Shown: positions 44,941 through 52,655, counted from the first letter of the stretch. The stretch: DNA of 64,000 nucleotides from Streptomyces umbrinus (GCF_030817415.1 NZ_JAUSZI010000002.1:6386001-6450000), one strand, 5' to 3'. Notes: generated by a model from the sequence alone, not told the origin. Numbers and translations are program-made.

Positions 44941-45363
44941 TCAGAGGAAGAAGCGGGTGAGTTCCTCCGCCGTCGGTGACCCCGCGGACGTCCCCGTGCG
45001 TTTCGGCGGCCCGGCGTCCGGGCCCGCCTCCGGCTGGTCGCCCGGCCGGGGCAGGGACTCGGGGAACTCCAGCGGTTCGCTGTCCTCGTCCCGGTTGACC
45101 GTCGCGAACATCCAGTTGGCCTCGGCGAGTTGGTCGACGACGGAGGCGAGCAGGTAGTCGGTGACCGACCAGTCCGCCGACTCGCCGTGCAGTTCGCGGG
45201 CAGTGGCGCTGTCCCGCGGAAGGTGCTGGACCAGTACCGAAAGCCGCCGCGACGACAGCAGCCCCCGGTGCCAGTCCAGCAGGTCGACCCCGTAATGGCG
45301 GAGCAGGTCCGCCTCCAGGGCCTCGGCGTGCTCTTCGACGAGCTCACCGAGGCTCAGTCTTCC
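44941..45363 (-). CDS. Tail assembly chaperone extension (gpT-like), made by -1 frameshift
   Basis: This frame reads RLSLGELVEEHAEALEADLL, HYGVDLLDWHRGLLSSRRL, then TDYLLASVVDQLAEANWMFA and ends ELTRFFL. It has good coding composition for 139 codons but no usable start codon near its beginning. It overlaps the 3' end of the 96-residue ORF upstream in the -1 frame. The only sensible expression route is a ribosomal slip at GGGGGAA (45366-45360), giving a fusion of about 234 residues, as in lambda gpG-gpGT and most siphoviruses just before the tape measure gene. Confidence 0.8.
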   Translation of the reverse strand, partial: GRLSLGELVEEHAEALEADLLRHYGVDLLDWHRGLLSSRRLSVLVQHLPRDSATARELHGESADWSVTDYLLASVVDQLAEANWMFATVNRDEDSEPLEFPESLPRPGDQPEAGPDAGPPKRTGTSAGSPTAEELTRFFL

Positions 45364-45644
45364 CCCAGGCCCAGCCCCGTCTCCTTGCCGTAGGCCTCCA
45401 GGATGGCGGCGATGTCCTGCATGGTGACGTCGTGCCGCTCGAAGCGGGCGAACTGCTTCTCGCCCAGCAGGAGTTGGAGCAGCCCGTCCACGTCGTTGTC
45501 GTCGAGGTCGCGGAGTGTGCGGGCCGTGGTGCGGGTCAGCTCGGTCGGCAGCTCGAAGCTGTCGTCGTCGAGTTCGAAGGTCCAGGCCCGGCCGAGCGCC
45601 TCCAGGCGCTGTGCGCGGGCCGCGTTGACGTTGAATCCGGCCAT
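45354..45644 (-). CDS. Tail assembly chaperone (gpG-like)
   Basis: 96 residues, MAGFNVNAARAQRLEALGRA to GLGLGED. Helical and acidic, with LDDNDVDGLLQLLLGEKQFA, similar to first-frame chaperones of actinophages. Located between major tail protein and tape measure with a -1 overlapping frame at its end. It coats the tape measure during tail assembly. The longer upstream reading through the dispersed repeat is rejected. Confidence 0.85.
   Translation of the reverse strand: MAGFNVNAARAQRLEALGRAWTFELDDDSFELPTELTRTTARTLRDLDDNDVDGLLQLLLGEKQFARFERHDVTMQDIAAILEAYGKETGLGLGED
45360..45366 (-). other. Predicted -1 ribosomal frameshift site GGGGGAA
   Basis: In the transcript CTG GGG GAA GAC TGA, the GGG codon can re-pair one base back on the five-G run, moving ribosomes into the frame that continues for 139 codons. 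It lies 3-9 nt before the zero-frame stop. The A-site codon re-pairs less well (GAA to GGA), so low efficiency is expected, which fits the usual excess of the short product. Confidence 0.65.
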
Positions 45645-45711
45645 GGGTGAACTCCCTTGCGGATGGGGGTGGTGCCGTGGTGTGTCGGGTGCGGGTGCGT
45701 TGTGGCTGAGC

Positions 45712-45782
45712 GCGCAGTTCCCCGCGCCCCTGAAAGCGGGGCTGCGCCCTTGCTTTTGTCGTTGGGGGCGCGGGGACTGCGC
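45712..45782. repeat. Dispersed hairpin repeat of Streptomyces type
   Basis: Arms GCGCAGTTCCCCGCGCCCC and GGGGCGCGGGGACTGCGC, within the 246-nt gap between tail tube and chaperone genes. Part of the same sequence (AGGGGCGCGGGGAACTGCGC) recurs at about 49604-49624. Common in Streptomyces intergenic DNA; here it may attenuate transcription inside the tail operon. Confidence 0.8.
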
Positions 45783-45890
45783 GGTCTGAATGGGGGCCGG
45801 GGCGGCGGGCGGGGGGAGCCCGACGCCCCGGGTGACGAGCCCGAACAGGGCTGTCACAGAAGGTGGATCAGAGGGCGGACGGGCGGTCCG

Positions 45891-46487
45891 TCACAGAGCC
45901 GCGTACGCCTTGTCCTTCATGATCCACTTGGCCAGTTCGCGCTTGGCGGTCTCCGCCTCCAGCGCGGTGAAGGTGACCCCGAGCTTCACGGAACCGGTCC
46001 GGGTGAAGCCCATCTCCTCGGTCTCTGTGACCTGCCCGCGCGGCAGGATGAAGCGGTACACGGCGTCCGTGCCGTCCGTGAACTCGATGCCGAGGGCCCG
46101 CTCGTCCTTCGCGGGCGTACTCGGGATCAGGAACTCGTACGTGTCCGCCACCGCGGTTCCGCCCACCGAGGTCTGGGTGATGTCGGTGGCCGGGATGCCC
46201 ATGAAGAAGGAGAGCGTGCTCTTGTTCATCTGGAGCAGCTGGAACTTCACGGTCAGGTCGCGGTCGGAGTAGATGAACCGGCCCGGGCTCGCCGACTGCC
46301 AGGTGTCGACCGGGTCGATCTTGTCCTTCTTGTTGAGCTTGATGCCGTCGACGGAGGTGTATCCCAGCTCGACCCAGCCGATCGGCCAGACGTCGTCGGA
46401 CTTGGCCGGCGCAGTGTTCCCGGCGGGGGCCACCAGGACCCGGCCGGTACCGGCGACACGGATTTCCTTGCCGTTGTTCGTTGCCAT
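45891..46487 (-). CDS. Major tail protein (tail tube)
   Basis: 198 residues from ATG 46487. Pattern VAGTGRVLVAPAGNTAPAKS, WVELGYTSVDGIKLNKKDKI, then DLTVKFQLLQMNKSTLSFFM is that of actinophage major tail subunits, and the C-terminus KLGVTFTALEAE fits too. It forms the non-contractile tube. The gene is distinct from, and unrelated in detail to, the eCIS tube at 4310-4753. Confidence 0.88.
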   Translation of the reverse strand: MATNNGKEIRVAGTGRVLVAPAGNTAPAKSDDVWPIGWVELGYTSVDGIKLNKKDKIDPVDTWQSASPGRFIYSDRDLTVKFQLLQMNKSTLSFFMGIPATDITQTSVGGTAVADTYEFLIPSTPAKDERALGIEFTDGTDAVYRFILPRGQVTETEEMGFTRTGSVKLGVTFTALEAETAKRELAKWIMKDKAYAAL

Positions 46488-46557
46488 GCGAACGCCTCTT
46501 TCAGTCAAGGGACTTGAGCGGTGCTGCGGTGAAGGGCGGTGCGGTGGGGCGCGCGGC

Positions 46558-46959
46558 TCAGCCGAGCCGCAGCAGCAGCCGGATCGTGGAGCGGTAGCGG
46601 TTCGCCGCCGACCGCGTGTAGTCGGGGAGCCAGCGCGGTCCGTCGGCCTCGGAGACATCGACGACGACCGCGGAGCCGTACACCGTGTCGGCCAGTTCCA
46701 GGACGCAGGCACGGGCGGACAGCGCCACGGTGTGCGCCGTGGGCTTGTCCGGGCCGTACGCCTCCAGGTCGAGCAGCGGCTGGTCGAGATGCTGGTCGTC
46801 GACCCAGGCGCCGCCCATGTGGGAGACGAGCACCACCTTCTGGGTGCCGTCGAACCCGGCCGGCGGGCGGCTGTCGACGGTGACACCGGTCAGCTCGGCC
46901 CGGTTCTTGAGGAAGTCGACGACCAACTGCTCGGCGTCGGGGAAGGTCAGGATGGCCAC
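46558..46959 (-). CDS. Tail completion/terminator-like protein
   Basis: 133 residues from GTG 46959 (GAAGGGAG 7 nt upstream). VAILTFPDAEQLVVDFLKN, VVLVSHMGGAWVDD and LLDLEAYGPDKPTAHTVAL resemble small phage tail-terminator proteins that precede the major tail gene. First gene of the tail operon as read leftward, lying after a terminator. The exact function is inferred from order. Confidence 0.75.
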   Translation of the reverse strand: MAILTFPDAEQLVVDFLKNRAELTGVTVDSRPPAGFDGTQKVVLVSHMGGAWVDDQHLDQPLLDLEAYGPDKPTAHTVALSARACVLELADTVYGSAVVVDVSEADGPRWLPDYTRSAANRYRSTIRLLLRLG

Positions 46960-47149
46960 ATGGACGCTCCCTTCGGGAGACGGGTTTCCGGGGTCTCCGG
47001 GCGGCCTGGCCCGGGAGTTTCCGGGCAACACGAAGCGGCAGGTCCGCCGCCCGTCCTCCGGGCGCAGCTCTGCCGCTGCATCCACTGTGACACCGGTCGG
47101 GGAAACATGCAACTGGCTTATGCCTGGCGGTTATTCGGGCCGTACGCAT
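46960..47149 (-). promoter_or_regulatory. Probable tail-operon promoter region
   Basis: 190 nt between the terminator at 47150 and the first tail gene. A candidate -35 TTGCAT near 47106 with CACAGT 17 nt further is seen on the minus strand, but the -10 is weak. A GC-rich stretch follows. No gene is visible in it. Confidence 0.35.
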
Positions 47150-47184
47150 GAGGGGTCCCGCCGCGTGGTGCGGCGGGACCCCTC
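47150..47184. terminator. Strong hairpin terminator between regulatory and tail operons
   Basis: Perfect 15-bp stem GAGGGGTCCCGCCGC / GCGGCGGGACCCCTC with a 5-nt loop, 43 nt after the helix-turn-helix gene. It separates the LexA-box-bearing leader operon from the tail genes. Confidence 0.9.
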
Positions 47185-47226
47185 GCGCGTACGGCGGAAT
47201 CAGCGGGACCAGCGGGTTCGGTGGGA

Positions 47227-47448
47227 TCAGTGGTCGTGGTGCCGGGCGAGGTGTGTCGTCCGCTCGGCGGCGAAGACGTCCTCCAGGCGGAAGAGGCGCC
47301 GACGGCCCTGCGTGCCCGCGGGCCGCAGATGGCCGCGCTGCACCCACTTGCGGATGGTCGCGGTCGTGACGCCCGCCTCGTCGGCGGCCAACTCGGCGGT
47401 GATCAGGGGGATGTTGACAGCCTTGCCGGTGTTCGTGGTTCCGGTCAT
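47227..47448 (-). CDS. Small MerR/excisionase-type DNA-binding protein
   Basis: 73 residues from ATG 47448, overlapping the upstream stop (ATGA). The helix-turn-helix is ITAELAADEAGVTTATIRKW followed by GRRRLFRLEDVFAAE, the winged form found in MerR and Xis proteins. Third gene of the SOS-box operon, probably an activator or regulator of the tail genes rather than an excisionase, since no integrase is present in the window. Confidence 0.85.
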   Translation of the reverse strand: MTGTTNTGKAVNIPLITAELAADEAGVTTATIRKWVQRGHLRPAGTQGRRRLFRLEDVFAAERTTHLARHHDH

Positions 47449-47957
47449 GAGTGCTCGGCCTCCAGTAACCGCCCGCACACGGGATTGACGCATCTGATCT
47501 CGGCCCGCTCGGGTAACGCCCGCAGCGAGACGCAGCCGCAGGCGGGGCAGCGGCCGGGCAGCCGTACGAGCTGCTCCGGGTCGCCGAGCGCGCGGGCGCA
47601 GCGTGCGGCCATCCGCCGGGTCTCGTCCTCGACGTGCGGGGCGAGCAGCGGGTCGGCGGCGATGCGGTCCAGCAGTCCGGCGATACGGCGCAGCCGTACC
47701 GGAACGGAGGCCGGGGGCACCGGCCGCAGGCCGAGCCGTTCACGTACGGCCTCCTCCAGTTCGACGACTCCGTCGGTGATGTCCCGTACGGCGTCGGAGA
47801 CGTAGAGGCGGACCGGGGCGGTCGTGCCGCCGACGGGTCCGCTGTCCCGGCGCTCGCGCAGGCCTCCGTGGACCGCGGGGGACAACTCGTCGACGAGGTC
47901 CGGGAAGCGGCGGACGAGCGAGGCGATCCAGACGGCTCCACCGTGGTCCTCGCTCAT
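47445..47957 (-). CDS. Hypothetical protein with C-terminal zinc ribbon
   Basis: 170 residues from ATG 47957, overlapping the upstream small ORF (ATGA). The N-terminal two-thirds is helical (WIASLVRRFPDLVDELSP, VVELEEAVRERLGL). The C-terminus holds CPACGCVSLRALPERAEI then RCVNPVCG, two CxxC-like pairs for one zinc. Similar proteins occur in Streptomyces phages next to small HTH proteins. Function unknown. Confidence 0.8.
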   Translation of the reverse strand: MSEDHGGAVWIASLVRRFPDLVDELSPAVHGGLRERRDSGPVGGTTAPVRLYVSDAVRDITDGVVELEEAVRERLGLRPVPPASVPVRLRRIAGLLDRIAADPLLAPHVEDETRRMAARCARALGDPEQLVRLPGRCPACGCVSLRALPERAEIRCVNPVCGRLLEAEHS

Positions 47958-48082
47958 CGGCTTACCTCGCGCTGCTTGTGGGCCGGGCACTGGTTGCAGC
48001 CGCGCAATACCGGTGCGGCAGCAGAACGCCAGGCCAAGGCTGTGATCGTGGTGGCGGCGGCTCCGGGCGGCTGGTCGGGCAC
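47954..48082 (-). CDS. 42-residue protein with CNQCPAHK motif
   Basis: GTG 48082 is preceded by GAGAGGGG 6 nt upstream. The frame reads VPDQPPGAAATTITALAWRS, then CNQCPAHKQREVSR, and its stop overlaps the next start (ATGA). The overlap and ribosome binding site make translation likely despite the small size. First gene behind the LexA-type box. Confidence 0.6.
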   Translation of the reverse strand: MPDQPPGAAATTITALAWRSAAAPVLRGCNQCPAHKQREVSR

Positions 48083-48105
48083 GTGCAACCCCTCTCGATC
48101 TATGG

Positions 48106-48117
48106 GAACATATGTTC
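48106..48117. promoter_or_regulatory. LexA/SOS box GAACATATGTTC
   Basis: A perfect 12-bp palindrome of the GAAC-N4-GTTC form bound by LexA in actinobacteria and Bacillus, flanked by TC on the minus-strand 5' side. It lies 23 nt before GTG 48082 and would cover the promoter of the leftward regulatory operon, making the operon DNA-damage inducible. Confidence 0.8.
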
Positions 48118-48261
48118 GATGGTTGCGAACGAGCGGACAGGGTTGCATGTTGCGAGCGCGTACGCAAGTGATTACGTTCCGTGGAGGTCGATGTGACGGC
48201 GGGCCCTCAACCCCTCCTGAGCTGCGGGAAGTTGCCGAATCTCCACAGTTACGCGCGGGCG

Positions 48262-48285
48262 CGCACACACATTGGTGCGTGTGCG
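48262..48285. promoter_or_regulatory. Candidate XRE operator CGCACAC-N10-GTGTGCG
   Basis: Inverted repeat with 7-bp perfect arms, 40 nt upstream of the XRE regulator start. Position suggests autoregulation. Remaining parts of 48118-48324 hold no gene. Confidence 0.5.
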
Positions 48286-48324
48286 ATCGGTACGCTGCCT
48301 CGGCGACGAGGGGAGAGCGGACTC

Positions 48325-48777
48325 ATGGCTTCGACGAGCTCACGGGCCGGTGCCCGCGTGGACCACAACTTTCGGGCCGCGGGCCTCGACGGCTTCGCCG
48401 GCTGGATCGAGGGACTGCTGCGCGCCCGGGGCTACGACATCGACAGCCCGCGCGGCGGCGGCCGTTCGAAGCTCGCCGACGACGCCGGGGTGCACCGGGC
48501 CGCCGTGAGCCGGCTGCTCCAGCGGCAGTCCATGCCCGACCTGGAGACGATGCGGCGTATCGCGGCCGTACTCGGCGTGCCGCTGCGGGAGATGCTCATC
48601 CGCTCGGGCCGGCTCACCGAGGACGATCTGCCGGTGTCGGACGGTGGGCGCCCCGCGGGCGGTGAGGACCGCCCGTGGCTGAGCGCCGAGGAGGCCGCTC
48701 TGCGCATGGGTGTCCCGCCCGAACTGCGGGAGCTGTTCGCCAAGGTGGCCCAGCAGTTCCTGCCGGAGGGCGGCTGA
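48325..48777 (+). CDS. XRE-family regulator of the tail cluster
   Basis: 150 residues from ATG 48325 (GGGGAG upstream). The helix-turn-helix at about 30-85 includes SKLADDAGVHRAAVSRLLQRQSMPDLETMRRIAAVLG. The C-terminus (WLSAEEAALRMGVPPELREL) is helical. It is divergent from the SOS-box operon, in the position of a phage-type repressor. Confidence 0.88.
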   Translation: MASTSSRAGARVDHNFRAAGLDGFAGWIEGLLRARGYDIDSPRGGGRSKLADDAGVHRAAVSRLLQRQSMPDLETMRRIAAVLGVPLREMLIRSGRLTEDDLPVSDGGRPAGGEDRPWLSAEEAALRMGVPPELRELFAKVAQQFLPEGG

Positions 48778-48859
48778 CGACGAAGGGGCCGGGGCCGGAG
48801 TACTCGGGCCATTGGTCTGCGTGGTCTGCGTGGTCTGCGGGGCCTTGAGGGAGCGCGGC

Positions 48860-49216
48860 ATGGGAATTCCAGGAGGCGGCGGCCCGGACGACGAGGCGGA
48901 ACGCGTCTCCCGCCTGGTGGGCGAGCTGCTCGTCGGCCTCGGCGAGAAGGTCCGGTCGGCGGGACCGGACTCCGTCCGCGTCCTCACCGAGGAAGAACTC
49001 CAACGGCATCAACTGAACTGGTTCCGCGCGGGCTGGGACGAACATGCGCGGGCGACGGGGGAGGGGCCGGCGCGGCGGGAGGGGCGGGCGCGGACCGGCT
49101 CCGACGCCTCCGGGCATCCCGACACGGAGGACTTTCCGGTCCCGCCCTCGGCCCGGCTTCTCCGCTTCCCGGAACGCCCGCAGGATGACGAGGGCGGGGG
49201 CGCGGGCCGGGACTGA
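48860..49216 (+). CDS. Hypothetical protein downstream of the XRE regulator
   Basis: 118 residues from ATG 48860 (GAGGGAG upstream). Contains EAERVSRLVGELLVGLGEK and LTEEELQRHQLNWFRAGWDE, then an Arg/Pro-rich tail. No family recognised. Likely co-transcribed with the XRE gene. Confidence 0.7.
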   Translation: MGIPGGGGPDDEAERVSRLVGELLVGLGEKVRSAGPDSVRVLTEEELQRHQLNWFRAGWDEHARATGEGPARREGRARTGSDASGHPDTEDFPVPPSARLLRFPERPQDDEGGGAGRD

Positions 49217-49768
49217 TCACTGACCGCCTGGGTGACGCAGGCTCTCAGATGGTCGCGGCAGTGTCCGCGGCTGAGCGAGCCCTGCTTTCTTTCGCCCCCG
49301 CCGCCCCTACCCGTCCCATCCCTGGGGGCTGCCGCCCCCAGGCCCCCGCATCGCGCTGACGCGCTCGTCCTCAAGCGCCGGACGGGCTGGGTGGGTGGGG
49401 GCTGACGGAGGTGAGTGGGTTGACCGTGGGTCGGTGGGGAAATCGGCCTGCGGCCTCGTCCTCAAACGCCGGACAGGCTGAGTGGGGTGGGCGGAAGATC
49501 GGCCTGAACGGCCTTGTTCTCAAGCGCCGGACGGGCTGGAAGGTGCAAGGCGGGCTGGATGATGCAAGGCGGGCTGAAAGACAGGGGCGTAGCCCCGTCT
49601 TTCAGGGGCGCGGGGAACTGCGCGCCCAGCCCTCACCGGCCCGCACCCGATGTCAGACAACCACCCCCCAGCCCCTCCGGCGTCTGAGGAGCGGGGGTTC
49701 GGGGGCGGAGCCCCTGAGTAAGTGACGATGGGGGAGGGCAGGGGCGGCGGGGGCGAAAAACGTTCGGG
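49217..49768. repeat. Gene-free region with dispersed Streptomyces repeats
   Basis: 552 nt without a credible gene. Three copies of CTCAAGCGCCGGACGGGCTG-like sequence (near 49370, 49461 and 49519, the middle one CTCAAACGCCGGACAGGCTG). A copy of the AGGGGCGCGGGGAACTGCGC element lies near 49604, with an inverted GGGGCGTAGCCCCGTC hairpin just before it. Such repeats accumulate at cluster borders. Confidence 0.85.
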
Positions 49769-50356
49769 TCACCCCATGTGAGCCCCCGGCGCAGCCGTCG
49801 CGTCCTGCTGGCGGCCGGCGTTGGCCGCGAAGGCCGTGACGACAAGGCCCGCCAGAAACATCCCCGCGGCGGCGACGAACGCCATCGTGTAGCCGTGCGT
49901 CAGCGCCTCCCCGGCCCGGGACACCAGCCCGAAGTCCTCGGTGGCCAGCCCTCGGTAGAGGGACGCGGCCGCATCGGGCAGCTTCCCGTCGGCAGCCGAC
50001 GTGGAGATCGTGGACAGAACCGCAAGCCCCAATGCCCCACCAACCTGCTGCGCGGTGTTCAGCAGCGCGGACGCGACCCCGGTGTCCAGATGGCCGACCC
50101 CGCTCACCGCCCCGAGTGTCATCGGCACGAAACCCATGCCGAGCCCGAGCGCGGTGACGAACATCGCCGGCATGAGATGGGCGGCGTACGACGAGTCCGC
50201 CTCCAGCGTCGCGAACCAGCCCATGCCCACCGCGGCGACCAGCAGCCCCGGCCCGGCGATCAGCCGAGGGGCGAAGCGCGCGACCAGCTTGGAGCTGACC
50301 CCCGCCGCCGCGGCCATACCGAAGCTGAACGGCAGATACGCGAAGCCGGTCTTCAC
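49769..50356 (-). pseudogene. Truncated MFS (DHA2-type) exporter, C-terminal part only
   Basis: 195 residues, KTGFAYLPFSFGMAAAAGVS at the start and about five membrane helices, including FVTALGLGMGFVPMTLGAVSG and ASALLNTAQQVGGALGLAVL of the 14-helix DHA2 family. The full-length family is about 470-520 residues, so roughly the first 9 helices are missing. Homology can be followed to about 50360 and then is lost in AT-richer DNA. A remnant. Confidence 0.85.
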
Positions 50357-50675
50357 GGGGCTGCCGTCGACGGCACGCCCGCCTGACTCGGGACGAAGCC
50401 CAAACGTAGCAGTCGATATCCGCCGGGAGGGGCGAGAATGCGCATTCTCAAAATGTGGTTCTTCTCGCCCTTGACGGGCGATCTTAATTGTGGGCGCTCG
50501 GGAATTGAATTCCGTCGCGAGTGCTCACACTTCGAGCCGTTCTGTCAAATGCGAGCAGGGTCCGGCGCGGTGTCGTCCCTGGCCGGAAGGGGTGGGCGTT
50601 TCTCCGGCGGGAAACACCGCCCACCCTCTTCCGTGATTCACGAACCCCGTGAACCCTTTGCCGTGAACCCCTTTG
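50357..50675. other. AT-richer non-coding junction
   Basis: Follows the truncated MFS gene. Contains a small hairpin TCGCCC-TTGAC-GGGCGA (50465-50481) and an AT-rich stretch (ATCTTAATTGTGGG, GGAATTGAATTCCG). Composition differs from flanking genes, consistent with a rearrangement breakpoint. Confidence 0.5.
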
Positions 50676-51104
50676 TCAGGGGGCCGGATCGGCGGGGGCC
50701 GGGCGGCACAACGTCGGCTCGTCGAAGATCTCGGCGAGGTCGCAGGCCAGATCGTCGTCCCAGTCGGCGGCGTCGGCGCCGGTCCAGTCCTCCACGGCGG
50801 TGACCCCCTGCTCCTTCGTCTCCGACGGGGCCACCTGCGCTGCCTGTGCCGCCTGCGTCATCTGCTCCACGGACGGCTTCGGGGGGGCTTGGAGCCAGCT
50901 CTCGAGGGGGCGTTCCGTGTAGCTCTCGACGCAGGCGACGATCGCCTCGCGGAGCGTGCCGGTATCGGTGAGCCCGGCGAGCGAGGACCAGTCGGCGGCA
51001 CACGGGTCGGGGGCGGGCTCGGGTGCGGCCGTCGCGGAGGTGGCCGTCACGGCCAGGCAGCCGGCCGCCAGAAGCGGTATGAGGCATCGGGAGAGCGTGC
51101 GCAT
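50676..51104 (-). CDS. Small secreted protein
   Basis: 142 residues. Signal peptide MRTLSRCLIPLLAAGCLAVT with cleavage near ATAAPEP. The mature part is acidic and has four cysteines, in DPCAADWSS, IVACVESY, DLACDLA and TLCRPAP, so two disulfides are possible. A Gln/Ala-rich helix (VEQMTQAAQAAQVA) lies between. No family recognised. Confidence 0.8.
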   Translation of the reverse strand: MRTLSRCLIPLLAAGCLAVTATSATAAPEPAPDPCAADWSSLAGLTDTGTLREAIVACVESYTERPLESWLQAPPKPSVEQMTQAAQAAQVAPSETKEQGVTAVEDWTGADAADWDDDLACDLAEIFDEPTLCRPAPADPAP

Positions 51105-51461
51105 GGGGACTCCAGAGTGAGTGAGGACACGGGCGGGACGAACTGCCTGCTCCCGGCACCTCCTCCCAGCAACTTCCGAGAGCCGCGCCACCGCAATCCG
51201 TACGCGGCCGAACAGGTGCCCGTACTGACCCGGACGTGGCGTTCTGGCCGCTTCCGCCCAGGTCCGCCCCACCCTCGACCCCCTCGTGCGACGCGCGTGT
51301 GGACCCCTGCCCGACGGATTTCCCCCACATCACCCCGGTCTCTCCACAGGTTTCCGTTGCGATCTCGTTAGCAGTTACTCCTTGACGCACCAGGAACCCC
51401 GACGTTGGCTTTTGTCACCTGGGCCCGCACGGTTGCGCCCTCGTCCGGAAGGCACCCGAAA
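51105..51461. promoter_or_regulatory. Divergent promoter region
   Basis: 357 nt between the secreted-protein gene (left) and the XylF-like gene (right). AT-richer stretch CGATCTCGTTAGCAGTTACTCC near 51359-51381 is the likeliest promoter area. No gene or clear operator. Confidence 0.4.
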
Positions 51462-52574
51462 GTGAACAGCGCCATACGTCGTACCGCCGTAGCCGTCTCG
51501 GCTTCCACGATGACCCTCATGCTCGCCGCATGCGGAGCACTGGACGGGAGCAGCGGCGGCGACGAAGCGAGCCCGACCAAGGGCGACGACATCACGGTGG
51601 GGCTGCTGCTGCCGGAGAAGTCGAACTCGCGCTACGAGAAGTTCGACTACCCGATCATCAAGGAGAAGGTCGAGACGCTGACCGACGGCAAGGGGAAGGT
51701 CGTCTACGAGAACGCCGAGCAGGACGCGGCCGAGCAGAACAAGCAGCTCGCGCGGATGGTGGCCGACAAGGTCGACGTACTCCTCGTGGACGCGGTGGAC
51801 TCCAAGGCCATCGCCTCCGGCGTGAAGCAGGCCAAGGAGGCGGGGATTCCCGTCATCGCGTACGACAGGCTGGCCGAGGGGCCGATCGACGCGTACGTCT
51901 CGTTCGACAACGAGGCGGTCGGCCAGGTGCAGGGCCGGGCCCTCGCCGACGAGCTCAACGGCGGCAAGACGCAGAAGATCGTCATGATGAACGGCGCGGT
52001 GACGGACCCGAACGCCGCCCAGTTCAAGGAGGGCGCCCTCACCGAACTCAAGGGCAAGGTGACGATCGCCAAGTCGTACGACACCAAGGAGTGGAAGCCG
52101 GCCAACGCCCGGGCCAACATGATGGCCGCGATCTCCGCCGTCGGCGCCGACAACATCGCCGGGGTGTACTCCGCCAACGACGGCATGGCGGGCGGCATCA
52201 TCTCCGCGCTGAAGGCGGCCGGGGTCACCGACCTGCCGCCGATCACCGGGCAGGACGCCGAGCTGGACGCGGTGCAGCGCGTCGTCATCGGCGACCAGTT
52301 CATGAGCGTCTACAAGCCGTACCCGCAGGAGGCCGAGACCGCCGCCGAGATGGCCGTGGCCGTCGTCCGCGGCTTCGGCATCGAGTTCGACTCCCTGACC
52401 CCCGACAAGGCCAGCAGCCCCACGAAGAAGAACATCCCGTCCAACCTCCTCCAGGTCTCCGCCCTGACCAAGGACACCATCAAGTCGACGGTCCTCCGGG
52501 ACGGCATCTACACGGCCGACCAGATCTGCACGGCCAAGTACAAGGCGGCCTGCGATTCCCTCGGCATCAAGTAG
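51462..52574 (+). CDS. XylF-like sugar-binding lipoprotein
   Basis: 370 residues from GTG 51462. Lipoprotein signal peptide with lipobox MLAACG near residue 24. The periplasmic-binding fold follows: ITVGLLLPEKSNSRYEKFDY, VDVLLVDAVDSKAIASGVKQ, GIPVIAYDRL, VYSANDGMAGGIISALKA and ITGQDAELDAVQRV, as in D-xylose-binding XylF. The usual ATPase and permease genes (xylG, xylH) are not adjacent; it is followed by a terminator, so it is an orphan binding protein here. Confidence 0.9.
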   Translation: MNSAIRRTAVAVSASTMTLMLAACGALDGSSGGDEASPTKGDDITVGLLLPEKSNSRYEKFDYPIIKEKVETLTDGKGKVVYENAEQDAAEQNKQLARMVADKVDVLLVDAVDSKAIASGVKQAKEAGIPVIAYDRLAEGPIDAYVSFDNEAVGQVQGRALADELNGGKTQKIVMMNGAVTDPNAAQFKEGALTELKGKVTIAKSYDTKEWKPANARANMMAAISAVGADNIAGVYSANDGMAGGIISALKAAGVTDLPPITGQDAELDAVQRVVIGDQFMSVYKPYPQEAETAAEMAVAVVRGFGIEFDSLTPDKASSPTKKNIPSNLLQVSALTKDTIKSTVLRDGIYTADQICTAKYKAACDSLGIK

Positions 52575-52613
52575 CACTTTGTGCGGTGCGTGGTCGACGC
52601 GCGTAACCGGGAT

Positions 52614-52655
52614 GGTTCAGGGGGTTTCCCACATCTGTGGAAAAACCCCTGAACC
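52614..52655. terminator. Hairpin terminator after the XylF-like gene
   Basis: Inverted repeat GGTTCAGGGGGTTTCCCACA / TGTGGAAAAACCCCTGAACC with two mismatches and a 2-nt centre, 40 nt past the stop and 43 nt before the convergent transglutaminase stop. Confidence 0.9.

Noticed and set aside
39150..46487. Tail cluster as a second contractile system
   Set aside because: No sheath, baseplate spike or AAA ATPase gene is present; tape measure and gpG/gpGT-type chaperones indicate a non-contractile tail.
48181..48324. Upstream extension of the XRE regulator
   Set aside because: The 48 extra residues have non-coding composition and cover the palindromic operator; ATG 48325 has GGGGAG upstream.
36993..49216. 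Complete prophage
   Set aside because: No integrase, terminase, portal, capsid or replication gene and no attachment-site repeats could be recognised around the cluster.
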